Source: Pseudorhodoferax soli (GTDB taxonomy: Bacteria; Pseudomonadota; Gammaproteobacteria; Burkholderiales; Burkholderiaceae_C). Taken from it: a DNA stretch of 64,000 nt. A model generated the notes under the pieces. It ran no database searches. It saw only the letters and a list, made by a program, of their open reading frames with translations, and was not told where the DNA came from. Position 1 is the first letter of the stretch, and every line of letters starts with the position of its first letter. Position numbers and translations under genes: made by a program. Positions 1-11,600 of the stretch are shown here, in pieces. The stretch spans positions 124,001 through 188,000 of the forward strand of contig NZ_QPJK01000001.1 of the NCBI RefSeq assembly GCF_003337555.1, given 5' to 3'.

Positions 1-2
1 AG

Positions 3-524
3 AGCACGCTGCGCGGGCCCAACGCCAAGGACTTCTCGCCCATGAGCCTGGCGCTGGACACCGCCACGAGCCGCCTGTTCGTCGTCAGCGGCGGCGGCGA
101 GGTGGCCATCATCGACACCAAGGCCGACAAGGTGGAGAAGGTGTTCGCGGTCGAGACCGCCGTGTCGGCCTCGGGCATCGCCTACGACGCCCAGACCGAC
201 CGCATCTTCGTGGCGGCCCAGGGCTCGGACAACGTGGTCATCGTCGACGCCAAGACCGGCAAGACGCTGCACGACGTGAAGGTCGGCGCTGGCACGTTGA
301 ACGTGACGTTCGACCCGGTCAAGCGCGTCGCCTACGCGGCCAACCGCGCCAGCGACACCGTGACCATCCTGGACGCGGACGGCAAGATCCTCGGCAACCT
401 GGACGTGGGGAGCTTCCCCAACCACATCGCGTTGGACGGCAAGGGCACGGCCTTCACGGTCAACAAGGCGCGTGGCTCGGAAGACGGCGAAGGCGACCGC
501 ATCGGCCGCATCACGGTGCGCTGA
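3..524 (+). CDS. YncE-like beta-propeller protein (3' part only)
   Basis: The reading frame is open from the window edge, so the 5' end is missing; an internal Met codon at 42 is probably not the start. The visible ~173 residues are repeated ~40-residue blades with the pattern 'hydrophobic-VxIxD-x-K/ADGK' (for example VAIIDTKADK, VVIVDAKTGK, VTILDADGK), typical of YVTN/NHL-type beta-propellers of the YncE family. Such proteins are usually periplasmic and often lie near TonB-receptor or metal-uptake genes, which fits the siderophore locus that follows. The gene ends at TGA 522-524 and is followed at once by a strong terminator, so it is transcriptionally separate from the convergent siderophore operon. 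Exact function unknown. Confidence 0.75.
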   Translation, partial: STLRGPNAKDFSPMSLALDTATSRLFVVSGGGEVAIIDTKADKVEKVFAVETAVSASGIAYDAQTDRIFVAAQGSDNVVIVDAKTGKTLHDVKVGAGTLNVTFDPVKRVAYAANRASDTVTILDADGKILGNLDVGSFPNHIALDGKGTAFTVNKARGSEDGEGDRIGRITVR

Positions 525-546
525 GCGGCATCCTGGCTCCTGAAGA

Positions 547-571
547 ACGCCCCGCTCTGCGGGGCGTTTTT
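547..571. terminator. Rho-independent terminator
   Basis: A perfect 9-bp stem (ACGCCCCGC / GCGGGGCGT) with a TCT loop is followed by a run of T. It lies between the convergent YncE-like gene and the esterase gene and should terminate the plus-strand transcript. An A-run at the other end of the stem is short (about AA), so it may work weakly on the minus strand too. Confidence 0.85.
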
Positions 572-575
572 GCTG

Positions 576-1418
576 TCAGCCGCCGCAAAAGCGCAGCACG
601 CGCTGCGCCGCCACCATGACCACCGAGGCATGGTCCTCGTCGGGGAAGACACGGAACGCGAGCCGGTCCGCGCCCAGCCAGGCCTGCAGGTCTTCGGCCA
701 GCGCCTGGGCGCTGCCGACCATGCGGCGCTGCGCCCGGCGCGCGACCAGTTGTTCGTAGCCAGGGTGCTGGCGCTGCCACGGCGGGACCTCGTCCTCCCA
801 GGCGCCGGCGGCCATGAACACGCGCAGGTCCGGCTGGCCCGGCAACGCCGCCGCCAGGGCCGCGCGCAGGCCCGCCTCGTCCCACCAGACCGAGGGGCTG
901 ACAGCCGCCCAGGTGCGAAAGGCCTGGGGCCGCGCAGCCAGCGCCTGCAGGACGAAGTGGCCGGCGAGCGAATGGCCGAACAGCGCCTGGCGGGCGGCGT
1001 CCAGCGGCAGCTCGGCGCGCAGCGCCGGCATCAGTTCGTCGGCGATGAAGGACAAAAACGCCGGTGCGCCGCCCACGCTGCCCGCGGCCGGCGCGGGCTC
1101 GCCGGCCGCCGGGCCGGCCGTGAAGTCGCGCCGGCGCAGCGCCTCGGCGAACAGTTCGTCGCCGTCGTGCGCGATGCCGACCACCGCGGTCGGCACGATG
1201 CCGGTCGCATCGGGGCGCCGGCTGGAGCGGCGCACGAGTTCCACGAAGGTGCCGAACAACGCGTTGGCGTCCAGCACGCAGATGGCTGGAAAGCCACCAG
1301 GCGGCGGCGTGCCGGGCGGCACCCAGACACTGATGCGGTAGGCCTGGCCATTGGCCCGGGCCGGCCAGCGGCGCGTCCGCGCGCCCGGCAGTTCGAATGC
1401 CAGCCAGTCGCCGCTCAC
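576..1418 (-). CDS. Fes/IroE-like siderophore esterase (alpha/beta hydrolase)
   Basis: This 280-residue protein belongs to the putative-esterase (COG2819, Fes/IroE-like) alpha/beta hydrolases. The nucleophile elbow is FGHSLAGH with Ser150, the block 'WAAVSPSVWWDE' is characteristic of the enterobactin-esterase group, and a C-terminal DEDH gives the likely catalytic His at ~263. There is no signal peptide, so it is predicted to be cytoplasmic, where it would cleave the ester backbone of an imported ferric catecholate to release iron. The start is GTG at 1418, overlapping the TGA of the upstream ABC ATPase gene (GTGA), so it is translationally coupled as the last gene of the uptake operon. The substrate is inferred from family and context. 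Confidence 0.8.
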   Translation of the reverse strand: MSGDWLAFELPGARTRRWPARANGQAYRISVWVPPGTPPPGGFPAICVLDANALFGTFVELVRRSSRRPDATGIVPTAVVGIAHDGDELFAEALRRRDFTAGPAAGEPAPAAGSVGGAPAFLSFIADELMPALRAELPLDAARQALFGHSLAGHFVLQALAARPQAFRTWAAVSPSVWWDEAGLRAALAAALPGQPDLRVFMAAGAWEDEVPPWQRQHPGYEQLVARRAQRRMVGSAQALAEDLQAWLGADRLAFRVFPDEDHASVVMVAAQRVLRFCGG

Positions 1419-2209
1419 AGCACGTCGTCCACCATGATCTGCAAGCCACCACCCGAGCAGTGCTCCACGCGCGCCTGCACACCGTAGACCTGGGCCAGCG
1501 AGGCCGGCGTGATGGCCTCGGCCGGCGCGCCCGTGGACACCACCGCGCCCTGCGCCAGCATGACGATGCCGTCGGACCAGCGCGCGGCGATCTGCAGGTC
1601 GTGCAGCACCATGATGGCGATCATGCCCCGCTCGCGCGCGAGTTCCTGCACCAGCCGCATCACACGCAGCTGGTGTTGCAGGTCGAGCGCGCTGATGGGC
1701 TCGTCGAGCAGCAGCACGTGCGGCTCGCGCACTAGGGCCTGCGCCAGCGAGACCAGCTGGCGCTGGCCGCCCGACAGGTGGTCCAGCCCCTCCATTGCCA
1801 GCCGCAGGATGCCCACGCGTTCGAGCACGGCCACGGCGCGCCGCTGCGCGGCCGCGTGGCTGTCGCCGCCGGGATGGCCGGTGCTGGATGCCTGCAAGGC
1901 GCCCAGCACGCTTTCGAGCACCGACAGCGCCACGCCCTGCGGCAGGGTCTGCGGCATGTAGGTCACGCGGCGCGCGTGCTCGGCCAGCGGCAGGCCGACG
2001 AGCTCCTCGCCGCCCAGCCGCACCGAACCCCGCGCCGGCTGCAGGCCGGCCAGCGCGCGCATCAGCGTGCTCTTGCCCGCCGCGTTGGGGCCGACCAGGG
2101 AATGCACCTCGCCGGCGCGCAGGTCGGGCAGGTCCAGGCCCTGGATGATCTGGCGCTCGCGGTAGCCCGTGGCCAGGCCGCGCACCTGCAATGCACCGTG
2201 CTGCTTCAT
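1415..2209 (-). CDS. Ferric-siderophore ABC transporter ATP-binding protein
   Basis: A 264-residue ABC ATPase of the FecE/FepC/FhuC type. Walker A is GPNAAGKST (residues 40-48), the signature LSGGQ is at 145-149 and Walker B LLLDEP at ~166-171, followed by a D-loop SALD. It energises uptake of ferric siderophore with the adjacent permease and binding protein. The ATG at 2209 overlaps the permease stop (ATGA). The same frame stays open far upstream, but that extension is antisense-like low-complexity sequence and has no sequence support, so the overlapping ATG was chosen. Confidence 0.92.
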   Translation of the reverse strand: MKQHGALQVRGLATGYRERQIIQGLDLPDLRAGEVHSLVGPNAAGKSTLMRALAGLQPARGSVRLGGEELVGLPLAEHARRVTYMPQTLPQGVALSVLESVLGALQASSTGHPGGDSHAAAQRRAVAVLERVGILRLAMEGLDHLSGGQRQLVSLAQALVREPHVLLLDEPISALDLQHQLRVMRLVQELARERGMIAIMVLHDLQIAARWSDGIVMLAQGAVVSTGAPAEAITPASLAQVYGVQARVEHCSGGGLQIMVDDVL

Positions 2210-3267
2210 GCGCGATCTTTGCTGCGGAAGATCAGGAACAGGAACACCGGCACGCCGACGATGGCCGTGACGATGCCCACCGGCATGATCGCGCCCGGCA
2301 CCAGCGTCTTGCTGGCCACCGAGGCCAGCGACATGATCAGCGCGCCGCAGAGCACGCTGGCCGGCAGCAGGAAGCGGTGGTCCTCGCCCAGCAGCAGCCG
2401 CGCCATGTGCGGGCCGACCAGGCCGATGAAGCCGATGGTGCCGGCGAAGGCCACCGAGGTCGCGGCCAGCAGGCTCACGCGCAGCAGCGCGAGAAAGCGC
2501 AGCCGGCCCACGTCCACGCCGAAGCTGCGGGCACGGTCCTCGCCCAGGCGCAGCGAGGTCAGCCGCCCGGCCGCCAGCAGCGAGAACGGCACGACCAGCG
2601 CGAGCACCGCGGCGAGCACGCCGACATGGCCCCAGGTCGCGCGCGAGAGCGAGCCCATGCTCCAGAACACCAGCTGCTGCAGCGCCTCCTGCGAGGACAG
2701 GAACTGCACCAGCGCCACCAGCGCGTTGAACGCGAACACCAGCGCGATGCCCAGCAGCACCACGGTCTCCACGCCCGCGCTGCGCCGCCGCGCCATCAGC
2801 TGCAGCAGCAGCACCGAGCCGAACGCGAACAGGAAGGCGTTGAGCGGCACCATCCACTGCAGCGGCACGAACGGCAGGCTGATGCCCAGCACGATGGCCA
2901 GGGCCGCGCCGAACGAGGCGGCCGACGACACGCCCAGCGTGAAGGGGCTGGCCAGTGGGTTGTTCAGGATGGTCTGCATCTCCGCGCCGGCCAGCGACAG
3001 CGCGGCGCCGACCAGCACGGCCATCAGCGCATAGGGCAGGCGCACCTGCCAGACGATGGCCTGCTGCGGCGGGCTCAGGGTCTCGGGCGAGAAGATGCCG
3101 CCCAGAACCTGGGCGGCCGTCAGCGACGAGGGGCCGGTCACGAGGTCGAGCGCGAACGCGGCCACGCACAGCACCGCCAGGCCCGCCACGATCAGCATGC
3201 GGCGCACCACCAGGCGCCGGTAGGCCGCGAGCACATCGCCCGCGCGCACGGGCAAGGTCGCGCTCAT
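2206..3267 (-). CDS. Ferric-siderophore ABC transporter permease (FecCD family)
   Basis: A 353-residue, highly hydrophobic membrane protein with about 9-10 predicted helices. Family hallmarks are the GAALSLAGAEMQTILNNPLA block (~residues 98-117) and the cytoplasmic loop with GxxGFIGLVGPHMAR. It is the inner-membrane channel of the ferric-siderophore importer. A single FecCD permease is encoded, so it probably forms a homodimer as BtuC does. The start ATG at 3267 overlaps the TGA of the binding-protein gene (ATGA), and its own stop overlaps the ATPase start. Confidence 0.92.
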   Translation of the reverse strand: MSATLPVRAGDVLAAYRRLVVRRMLIVAGLAVLCVAAFALDLVTGPSSLTAAQVLGGIFSPETLSPPQQAIVWQVRLPYALMAVLVGAALSLAGAEMQTILNNPLASPFTLGVSSAASFGAALAIVLGISLPFVPLQWMVPLNAFLFAFGSVLLLQLMARRRSAGVETVVLLGIALVFAFNALVALVQFLSSQEALQQLVFWSMGSLSRATWGHVGVLAAVLALVVPFSLLAAGRLTSLRLGEDRARSFGVDVGRLRFLALLRVSLLAATSVAFAGTIGFIGLVGPHMARLLLGEDHRFLLPASVLCGALIMSLASVASKTLVPGAIMPVGIVTAIVGVPVFLFLIFRSKDRA

Positions 3268-4373
3268 TTCAGGCTGGTCCAGCCGGCGCCCTGGTAGGGC
3301 ACGGCCAGGAACCTGCTGTTGATCTCGGCCAGCGTCTTCGCCGGGTCGACGTCCTTGAACAGCTCGGGATGGATCCAGGTGGCGAAGGCCTCGATCGCCA
3401 CGATGTCGATGGGCGAGTTGATGAGCTGGTGCGCCAGGCCGAAGGTCCGCCCGGTCTTCACGGCCGAGAGCGTCGCGATGCCCTGGCGCTGCGCCACCGC
3501 CGCCAGCGAGGCGCGTGCGCGCGCAGCGTCGTAGCCCGCCCCGAGCACCAGCCCGCCGGCCTTCTCCAGGTGCGCGCCGCCGGTGGCGATGTAGACCTGC
3601 GGGTCGCGCGACATCACGTACTCGATGTTGAGCTTGCCGGTCGGCGCCTTGAGCACGTCCGCGCCGATGTTGTGGCCACCCACGAAGTCGATGTACTCGC
3701 CCATGTTGCCCTTGCCGGGCGAGTTGCAGCAGTCGCCCGTCATGCCCGCATGGGCTTCGAGGAACACCGTGGGCCGCGCGTTCGGCGCGAGCCTGGCCAC
3801 GCGCTGCGCGATCCTGTCCACATGCGCGCGCCGCCATGCGATGAAGGCCTCGGCCCTGGCCTGGCCGCCCGTCAGCTGGCCCAGGATGCGCAGGCTGGGC
3901 TCCTGGTTCTTGAACGGGTTGTCGAAGAAGTCGATGAAGACCACCGGGATGCCGGCGGCCTTGAGCTGCGCGGTCTGCGCTTCGGTGGGGCCCGAGCCGA
4001 CCGAGACCACGGCCACGTCGGGCGCGGCCGACAGCACGGCCTCCAGGTTGAAGCTGCCGGCCGAGGAGGCAACCTGCGGCACGCTGCGCAGCGCCGGGAA
4101 CTTGGCCAGGAACTGTGCGTAGGTCGCCTCGCCGATGCGGTGCACGTCGCGCGGCCAGGCCGACAGCCACTGCACCGGGTCGGGCTGGATGAGCGACAGC
4201 GCGACCAGGAAGCGGCCATCGTCGATGGAAATCTTGCGCACCTGGTCAGCCACGCTCACCTTGCGGCCGTTCAGGTCGGTCAGCTCCGCCGCGCCGGCCA
4301 CACCGACGGGCACGACCAGGGCGGCCAGCACCAGGCCGCAGGCCAGGATGACGCGGTACAGGCTAGTTTTCAA
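3264..4373 (-). CDS. Ferric-siderophore ABC transporter periplasmic binding protein
   Basis: A 369-residue protein with an N-terminal signal peptide (hydrophobic segment ~8-27, cleavage near GVAGAAE). It carries the features of a class III iron-siderophore/cobalamin binding protein (FecB/BtuF type): an N-terminal 'DLNGRKVSV' strand, a 'LEAVLSAAPDVAVVS' segment and a central long helix. It would deliver ferric siderophore to the FecCD permease. The start codon is TTG (4373-4371), preceded by an AGGA-type ribosome site about 7 nt away. It is the first gene of the minus-strand uptake operon, facing the biosynthetic operon across a ~195-bp intergenic region. Confidence 0.88.
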   Translation of the reverse strand: MKTSLYRVILACGLVLAALVVPVGVAGAAELTDLNGRKVSVADQVRKISIDDGRFLVALSLIQPDPVQWLSAWPRDVHRIGEATYAQFLAKFPALRSVPQVASSAGSFNLEAVLSAAPDVAVVSVGSGPTEAQTAQLKAAGIPVVFIDFFDNPFKNQEPSLRILGQLTGGQARAEAFIAWRRAHVDRIAQRVARLAPNARPTVFLEAHAGMTGDCCNSPGKGNMGEYIDFVGGHNIGADVLKAPTGKLNIEYVMSRDPQVYIATGGAHLEKAGGLVLGAGYDAARARASLAAVAQRQGIATLSAVKTGRTFGLAHQLINSPIDIVAIEAFATWIHPELFKDVDPAKTLAEINSRFLAVPYQGAGWTSLK

Positions 4374-4520
4374 GAACGATTCCTATCTACGAGGCAAACC
4401 GCGGATGTTGCCACAGGCCCTGCTTGCACCGCCGCCACCGGCCCTACGCCAATGCAAAGTATTGCGAAGCAAAGGCCTGATCGGGCCGATGGACATCGTC
4501 GGCGCCTAGAATCTACTACT

Positions 4521-4539
4521 ACAAATCATTCGCATCTGG
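4521..4539. promoter_or_regulatory. Fur-box-like sequence in the divergent siderophore promoter
   Basis: The sequence ACAAATCATTCGCATCTGG agrees at 14 of 19 positions with the common Fur-box form GCAAATGATTCTCATTTGC (comparison from memory). It lies ~30 bp upstream of the first plausible biosynthetic start (4569) and ~148 bp from the uptake-operon start, where a shared iron-responsive operator would be expected. Experimental or matrix-based support is lacking. Confidence 0.45.
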
Positions 4540-4568
4540 CTGCTGAACCCACCTGCTCGGGCGGGGTC

Positions 4569-5543
4569 GTGCAGACCGCGTTGGCGCTGGAACTGCCCGG
4601 CGCGCTGGCTCCTTCACATCCCTTGTCCGACCTCGCCGCCCTCCCCAGCCATTCGCCGCCATTGCCGCGCCGCAGCCTGCTGCTGGCGCTGGCCGGCACC
4701 GGCCTGCAAGCCTGCGCAATGGCCGGCCCGGCCGCAAGCCCCCGCCGCAGCGCGCAGTTCGGTCTCTCGTCGGCCGACGGCCAGCGCCGCTACCGCGTGC
4801 AGCTGCTGCTGCCCCCTGCCAGGCCGCCAGCTGCAGGCTACCCGCTGCTGGTGATGCTGGACGGCAATGCCGCCTTCAGCGCGCTGACCGATGCCCCGCT
4901 GGCGCGCCAGGCCGAGACCAGCCCGCTGGCCATCGCCGCGCTCGGCTACGAGACGGAGCAAGACCTGGACGTCACGGCCCGCGCCTTCGACTACACCCCG
5001 CCCGTGCCCGGCGAAAGCCCGACCTGGGACGACGCCCAGCGCCAGCGCCCGGCCGGCGGCGCCGACCTGTTCCTGGACCTCGTCGCGCAGCAGGTGCTGC
5101 CCACCATCGGCCAGCACGCGCCCTGCGACCCGGCGCGCACCACGCTCTGGGGCCATTCCTACGGCGGCCTGCTTGCGCTGTACACGCTGTTCACGCGGCC
5201 GCAGCTGTTCGCACGCTATGCCGCGGCCGATCCTTCGCTTTGGTGGCACGACGGCCACCTGTTGTCAATCGAGGAACGCGCGCGGCCGCTGCCGGGCGGC
5301 CGGCCCACCCAGCTGCTGCTGATGGCCGGCGGCGCCGGCACAGCCACGCGCTCACAACGGCCCGGCATGGACGAGGAGGCCCGCAGCCGCCGCGCCATGC
5401 TCAGCGACGCCACGCCGAAGATGGCCGAACGCCAGGGCCGGCGCGCCGGCCTGGACGTGCGCTTCCAATCCTTCCCGGGCGTCGGCCATGGCCCGATGCG
5501 GCAGGCCTCGATCCCGCCGACGCTGGCCTTCGCCGCCGCCTGA
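4569..5543 (+). CDS. Exported siderophore-esterase-like alpha/beta hydrolase
   Basis: A second member of the Fes/IroE-like putative-esterase family, 324 residues if GTG 4569 is used; TTG 4623 is an alternative. The nucleophile elbow is WGHSYGG with Ser197, followed by '[12 protein letters not shown]' and a C-terminal 'FPGVGHGP' His. Near the N-terminus is [17 protein letters not shown], a double-Arg hydrophobic segment ending in a possible lipobox Cys, so the protein is probably exported, perhaps as a Tat lipoprotein. A periplasmic esterase resembles IroE, which linearises catecholate trilactones. It is the first gene of the plus-strand biosynthesis operon, 2 nt before the MFS gene. The exact start is uncertain. 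Confidence 0.72.
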   Translation: MQTALALELPGALAPSHPLSDLAALPSHSPPLPRRSLLLALAGTGLQACAMAGPAASPRRSAQFGLSSADGQRRYRVQLLLPPARPPAAGYPLLVMLDGNAAFSALTDAPLARQAETSPLAIAALGYETEQDLDVTARAFDYTPPVPGESPTWDDAQRQRPAGGADLFLDLVAQQVLPTIGQHAPCDPARTTLWGHSYGGLLALYTLFTRPQLFARYAAADPSLWWHDGHLLSIEERARPLPGGRPTQLLLMAGGAGTATRSQRPGMDEEARSRRAMLSDATPKMAERQGRRAGLDVRFQSFPGVGHGPMRQASIPPTLAFAAA

Positions 5544-5545
5544 CC

Positions 5546-6765
5546 ATGGACGCCACTTCCCCTTCCACCGCCGTCCCTGCCACGCCGCCGCCCATGGGGC
5601 CGCTGGTGTTCGCCGCGCTCACGGGCACCATGGCCATGATGGCCTTCGTCGCCGTGGTCGGCCCCATCGTGCGCCGGCTCGGCTTGCCCGAGTGGGTGGC
5701 CGGCCTGTCGGTCACGGCCGGCGGCCTGCTGTGGATGCTGCTGGCGCGCTGGTGGGGCAGCGTGGGCGACCGGCGCGGCCGCAAGCCCGTGCTGCTGATC
5801 GGCTTCGCCGCCTTCGCCCTGGCCTACTGGGCGCTGGCGGTGGGCATCGACCTCGCGCTGCGGCAGAAGATCGGCGGCCTGGCCGCACTGGCCCTGCTGG
5901 TCGGCGCGCGCGCCATGATCGGCGCCTTCTACGCCGCCGTGCCGCCGACCGCCGCCGCCGTGGTGGCCGACCATACGCTGCCGCGCGAACGCCCTGTCGC
6001 CATGGCCAAGCTGGGCTCGGCCAACGCCATGGGCCTGGTGCTGGGCCCCGCCGCCGCCGGCTGGCTGGCCGGCCACGACCTCTCGCTCGCGCTGTACGCC
6101 GCCGCCGCACTGCCCGTCATCGCGCTGGCCGCGGTCTGGCTGCTGCTGCCGGGCGGCAGGCCCGCTGCCGCGCAGCGCCCGCCCGGCGCCAAGCCCATGG
6201 GCCTGCTCGACGCCCGGCTGCGCGTGGCCGCGCTGACCGGCTTTGCGGCCATGGGTTCGGTCGCCATCGCCCAGGTGCTGGTCGGCTTCTTCGCCATCGA
6301 CCGGCTGGCCCTGCCCGTGGACCAGGGCGCACGCGTGGCCGGCCTCGCGTTGACCTGCGTGGGCTGCGCACTCATCGTCTCGCAGCAATGCGTGATGCGT
6401 TTCAAGACGGTGCCGCTGGCGCGCTGGATCGTGCTGGGCGCGGCCATCGCCGGCTGTGGCTTCGCCAGCGTGGCGGCCGTGCAGTCGCAAGGCATGCTGC
6501 TGGCCAGCTACGGCGTGATGGCCTTCGGCATGGGCCTGATCTTCCCGAACTTCCAGGCCATGGCCGCCAACGCCGTGCAGCCGCACGAGCAGGGCGCCGC
6601 TGCCGGCACGCTGTCGGCCGCCCAAGGCCTGGGCATGGTGCTGGGGCCCCTCCTCGGCACCCTGCTCTACCGCGTCTCGCCCGCCCTGCCCTACCTGCTG
6701 GTCGGTGGCGCGCTGTGGGCACTGGCCCTGTTCTCTCACGTGCGCCTGCGGCGCGCGACCACCGC

Positions 6766-6769
<4 letters not shown>
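5546..6769 (+). CDS. MFS transporter, likely siderophore exporter
   Basis: A 407-residue protein with about 12 hydrophobic segments. The major-facilitator loop-2 motif is present as [14 protein letters not shown] (~71-84). Position between an esterase gene and the DHB-AMP ligase gene, with ATGA overlap to the latter, points to export of the catecholate siderophore, the role EntS plays in enteric bacteria. The ATG at 5546 lies 2 nt after the upstream stop. The substrate is inferred from context only; import of a siderophore or a general drug-efflux role cannot be excluded. Confidence 0.8.
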
Positions 6770-8406
<1,637 letters not shown>

Positions 8407-8409
8407 CCC

Positions 8410-8646
8410 ATGCCTGAAGCCCTGACCCTGGAACGCATGCGCGCCGACGTGGCCCGCATGCTGCGCGAAGACCCCGCCGAGATCGGCCTGGACGACAACC
8501 TCATGGACTGGGGCCTGGATTCCATGCGCCTGCTCAACCTCGTGCTGGGCTGGAACGAGGCCGGCCTGCAACTGGACATGTCGGAAATCGGCGCGGAAAC
8601 CACGCTGAACGGCTGGTGGAACCTGGTCCAGCAGCGCCAGGCATGA
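8410..8646 (+). CDS. Free-standing aryl carrier protein
   Basis: A 78-residue carrier protein. The phosphopantetheine attachment site is WGLDSMRLL with Ser38, in a context like the C-terminal carrier domain of EntB/VibB. In most catecholate pathways this domain is fused to isochorismatase; here the isochorismatase gene (13765-14412) lacks it and this small gene supplies it. It would receive 2,3-dihydroxybenzoate from the ligase and present it to the condensation domain of the NRPS, whose ATG overlaps this stop (ATGA). Activation needs a phosphopantetheinyl transferase not found in this window. Confidence 0.88.
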   Translation: MPEALTLERMRADVARMLREDPAEIGLDDNLMDWGLDSMRLLNLVLGWNEAGLQLDMSEIGAETTLNGWWNLVQQRQA

Positions 8647-11600
8647 CGGCGCAGAGCGCGCACGGCGCCGCCCCCTGGCCGCTGACCGAGGCCCAGAGCG
8701 GCCTGTGGTACGCCCAGCAGCTGGCCCCCGCCAACCCCGCCTTCAACTGCGGCCACGCGCTATGGATCGATGGCCCGCTCGATGTGGCCGCCTTCGCGGC
8801 CGCCGCCGAACAGGCCGCGGCCGAGTGCGGGTCGCTCGCGCTCGCGCTGCGCGACACGCCCGACGGCCCGCGGCAGTGGATCGACCCGGCCCGCCGGCCC
8901 GTCCTGCAGACCATCGATCTCTCGGCCCACGCCGACGCCGCCGATCGCGCGCTGGCTGCCATGGGCGCGGACATGCAGACGCCGCTGGATCCCACGCGCG
9001 ACGCACTGGCCGTGCAGCGCCTGTACCGCCTTTCCCCGACCCGCCACTGCTGGTACCAGCGCGCCCACCACCTGGCCAGCGATGGCTACGGCATGGCGCT
9101 GTGGAGCCAGCGCCTGGCCGAGCTCTACGCCGAAGCCCTGGGCCAGGCCCCTGCGCGTGCGCCGCTGGCCGCGTTCGCGCAACTGGTCTCCGAGGACGCG
9201 GCCTACCGCGCCTCGCCCAGGCGCGCCCAGGACGCCGCCTTCTGGCGCGACGCCTTCACGCCCATGCCCGAGGTGGCGGGCCTGGGGAATCCAGCAGGAG
9301 GCCGCGCCCACGCCGCCCACACCTGCCACCGTCTCAGCGCGCCACTGGACGCCGACCTGCGCGCCGCGCTGCTGGCCAAGGCCCAGGCCCTGGACACCAG
9401 CTGGCCCGACCTCCTGACCGCCTGGACTGGGCTGTACTGCCTGCGCATGGCCACGGCCGAAGCCACGGTGCTGGGCATCCCGTTCATGGGCCGGCTCGGC
9501 AGCGCGGCCTCGCGCGCGAGCGCCACCACCATGAACGTGCTGCCGCTGGCCGTCCGCGCCACGCCGGGCCAGCCGCTCGCCGACTTCACGGAGCAACTCG
9601 TGCGCGCGCAGACGCGCGCGCGCCGCCACGGCCGCTACCGCAGCGAGCAGCTGCGCCGCGACCTCAACCTGCTGGGCGGCCAGCGCCGGCTGCATGCCGC
9701 GCTGATCAACGTCCAGCCCTTCTACAAGCCGCTGGTGCTGCCGGGCCTGGCGACGCGGCTCGAGATCCTGGGCACCGGCCCGATCGACGACCTGACCATC
9801 GGTTTCCGTGGCGACGGCGTGCAGCAGCTCGAGCTGGAGATCGAGGCCAACCCCGCGCTCTACAGCGCAGCCAGCGTGGCCGGCCATCTGGCGCGGCTGC
9901 CGCACTTCCTGCGCGCCGCGCTGACCGCCGTGTCCGTGGACGACATGCCGCTGGCCAGCCCCGCCGAGGCCCAGCGCCACCTGTTCGCGCTGAACGCCAC
10001 CGACCATGCCGTGCCCAGCACCACGCTGGCGGCATTGATCGAGGCCCAGATGGCCGCGCGGCCCGGGGCGGCTGCGCTGGAGTTCGAAGGCCGGGCGCTG
10101 AGCTACGCCCAGCTGGAGCAGCGCTCGCGCGCGCTGGCCCTCACGCTGCGCGCGCGCGGCGTCGGCCGCGACAGCCTCGTCGCCGTGGCGCTGCCGCGAT
10201 CGCTGGAACTGCTCATCGCGCTCGTGGCCGTGCTGCGCGCCGGCGGCGCCTACCTGCCACTGGACCTCGCCCATCCGCCCGAGCGGCTGGCGCGCGTGGT
10301 CGCGCTGTCCCAGCCCGTCTGCGCCCTCGTGCGCGCCGAGGACGCGGCCCGCCTGCCACCCTTGCTGCCGCGCCTGCGCACGGCCGACTGGCCGCAGCAG
10401 CCGGACGCCGCGCTCGACGCCCCACCGGCCCCGGGCGACGCCGCCTACGTGATCTACACCTCGGGCTCCACGGGCGAACCCAAGGGCGTGCTGGTGGAAC
10501 ACCGGGCCATCGTCAACCGGCTGGAATGGATGCGCCAGCACTACGGCTTCACGCCGGAAGAACGCATCCTGCAAAAGACGCCCGCGACCTTCGACGTCTC
10601 GGTCTGGGAGTTCTTCCTGCCGCTCATCACCGGCTGCACGCTGGTGATCGCGCCGCCCGAGGCGCACCGCGACCCGGCCGCGCTCGCGCAGATCATCCGC
10701 ACGCAGCGCATCGGCACCTGCCACTTCGTGCCGTCCATGCTGGCGGCCTTCCTTGCGCACCCGGCCGCGCGCGGCCTCACGATGCAGCGCATCTTCTGCA
10801 GCGGAGAGGAACTGCCCGCACCGCTGCGCGACCGGCTGCACGCCACGCTCACGAGCGCGCTGCACAACCTCTACGGCCCCACCGAAGCGGCGGTGGACGT
10901 GAGCTGGTGGCCCGCCTCGGCCGACGACCACAGCCGCCCCGTGCCCATCGGCCTGCCGGTGTGGAACACGCGGCTGTATGTGCTGGACGCGCGGATGCGC
11001 CCGCTGCCGCCGGGCGTGGCCGGCGACCTCTACCTGGGCGGCGTGCAGCTGGCGCGCGGCTACCTGGGCCGGGACGACCTCACGGCCGAGCGCTTCCTGC
11101 CCGACCCGCGCCGCGCTGGCGAGCGCATCTACAAGACCGGCGACCTGGCGCGCTGGCGTGCCGAAGACGGCGCCGTGGTCTTCCTCGGCCGCAGCGACCA
11201 CCAGGTCAAGCTGCGCGGCCTGCGCATCGAGCTCGGCGAGGTCGAGGCCGCGCTGCACGCCACCGGCCTGGTCACGCGGGCCGAGGTCATGCTGCGCGAG
11301 GACAGCGCGGGCGAGAAGCGCCTGGTGGCCTACGTGCAGCTCAGCGCCGACGGCGCCGCGGCCTCCGCCGGGCAGCTGCGCGAGCGCCTCGCCGCGCGCG
11401 TGCCCGACTACATGCTGCCTGCGGCCACCGTGGTGTTGTCCGACTGGCCCGTCACCGCCAACGGCAAGCTGGACCGCCAGGCCCTGCCGGCGCCGCGCTT
11501 TGCCGACGGTGCCGCGGCCGGCCGCGCGCCGCAGACCGCCACCGAAGAGGCCATCGCCGCGCTGTTCGCCGAACTGCTGCGCCTGCCCGCCGGCACGGCC

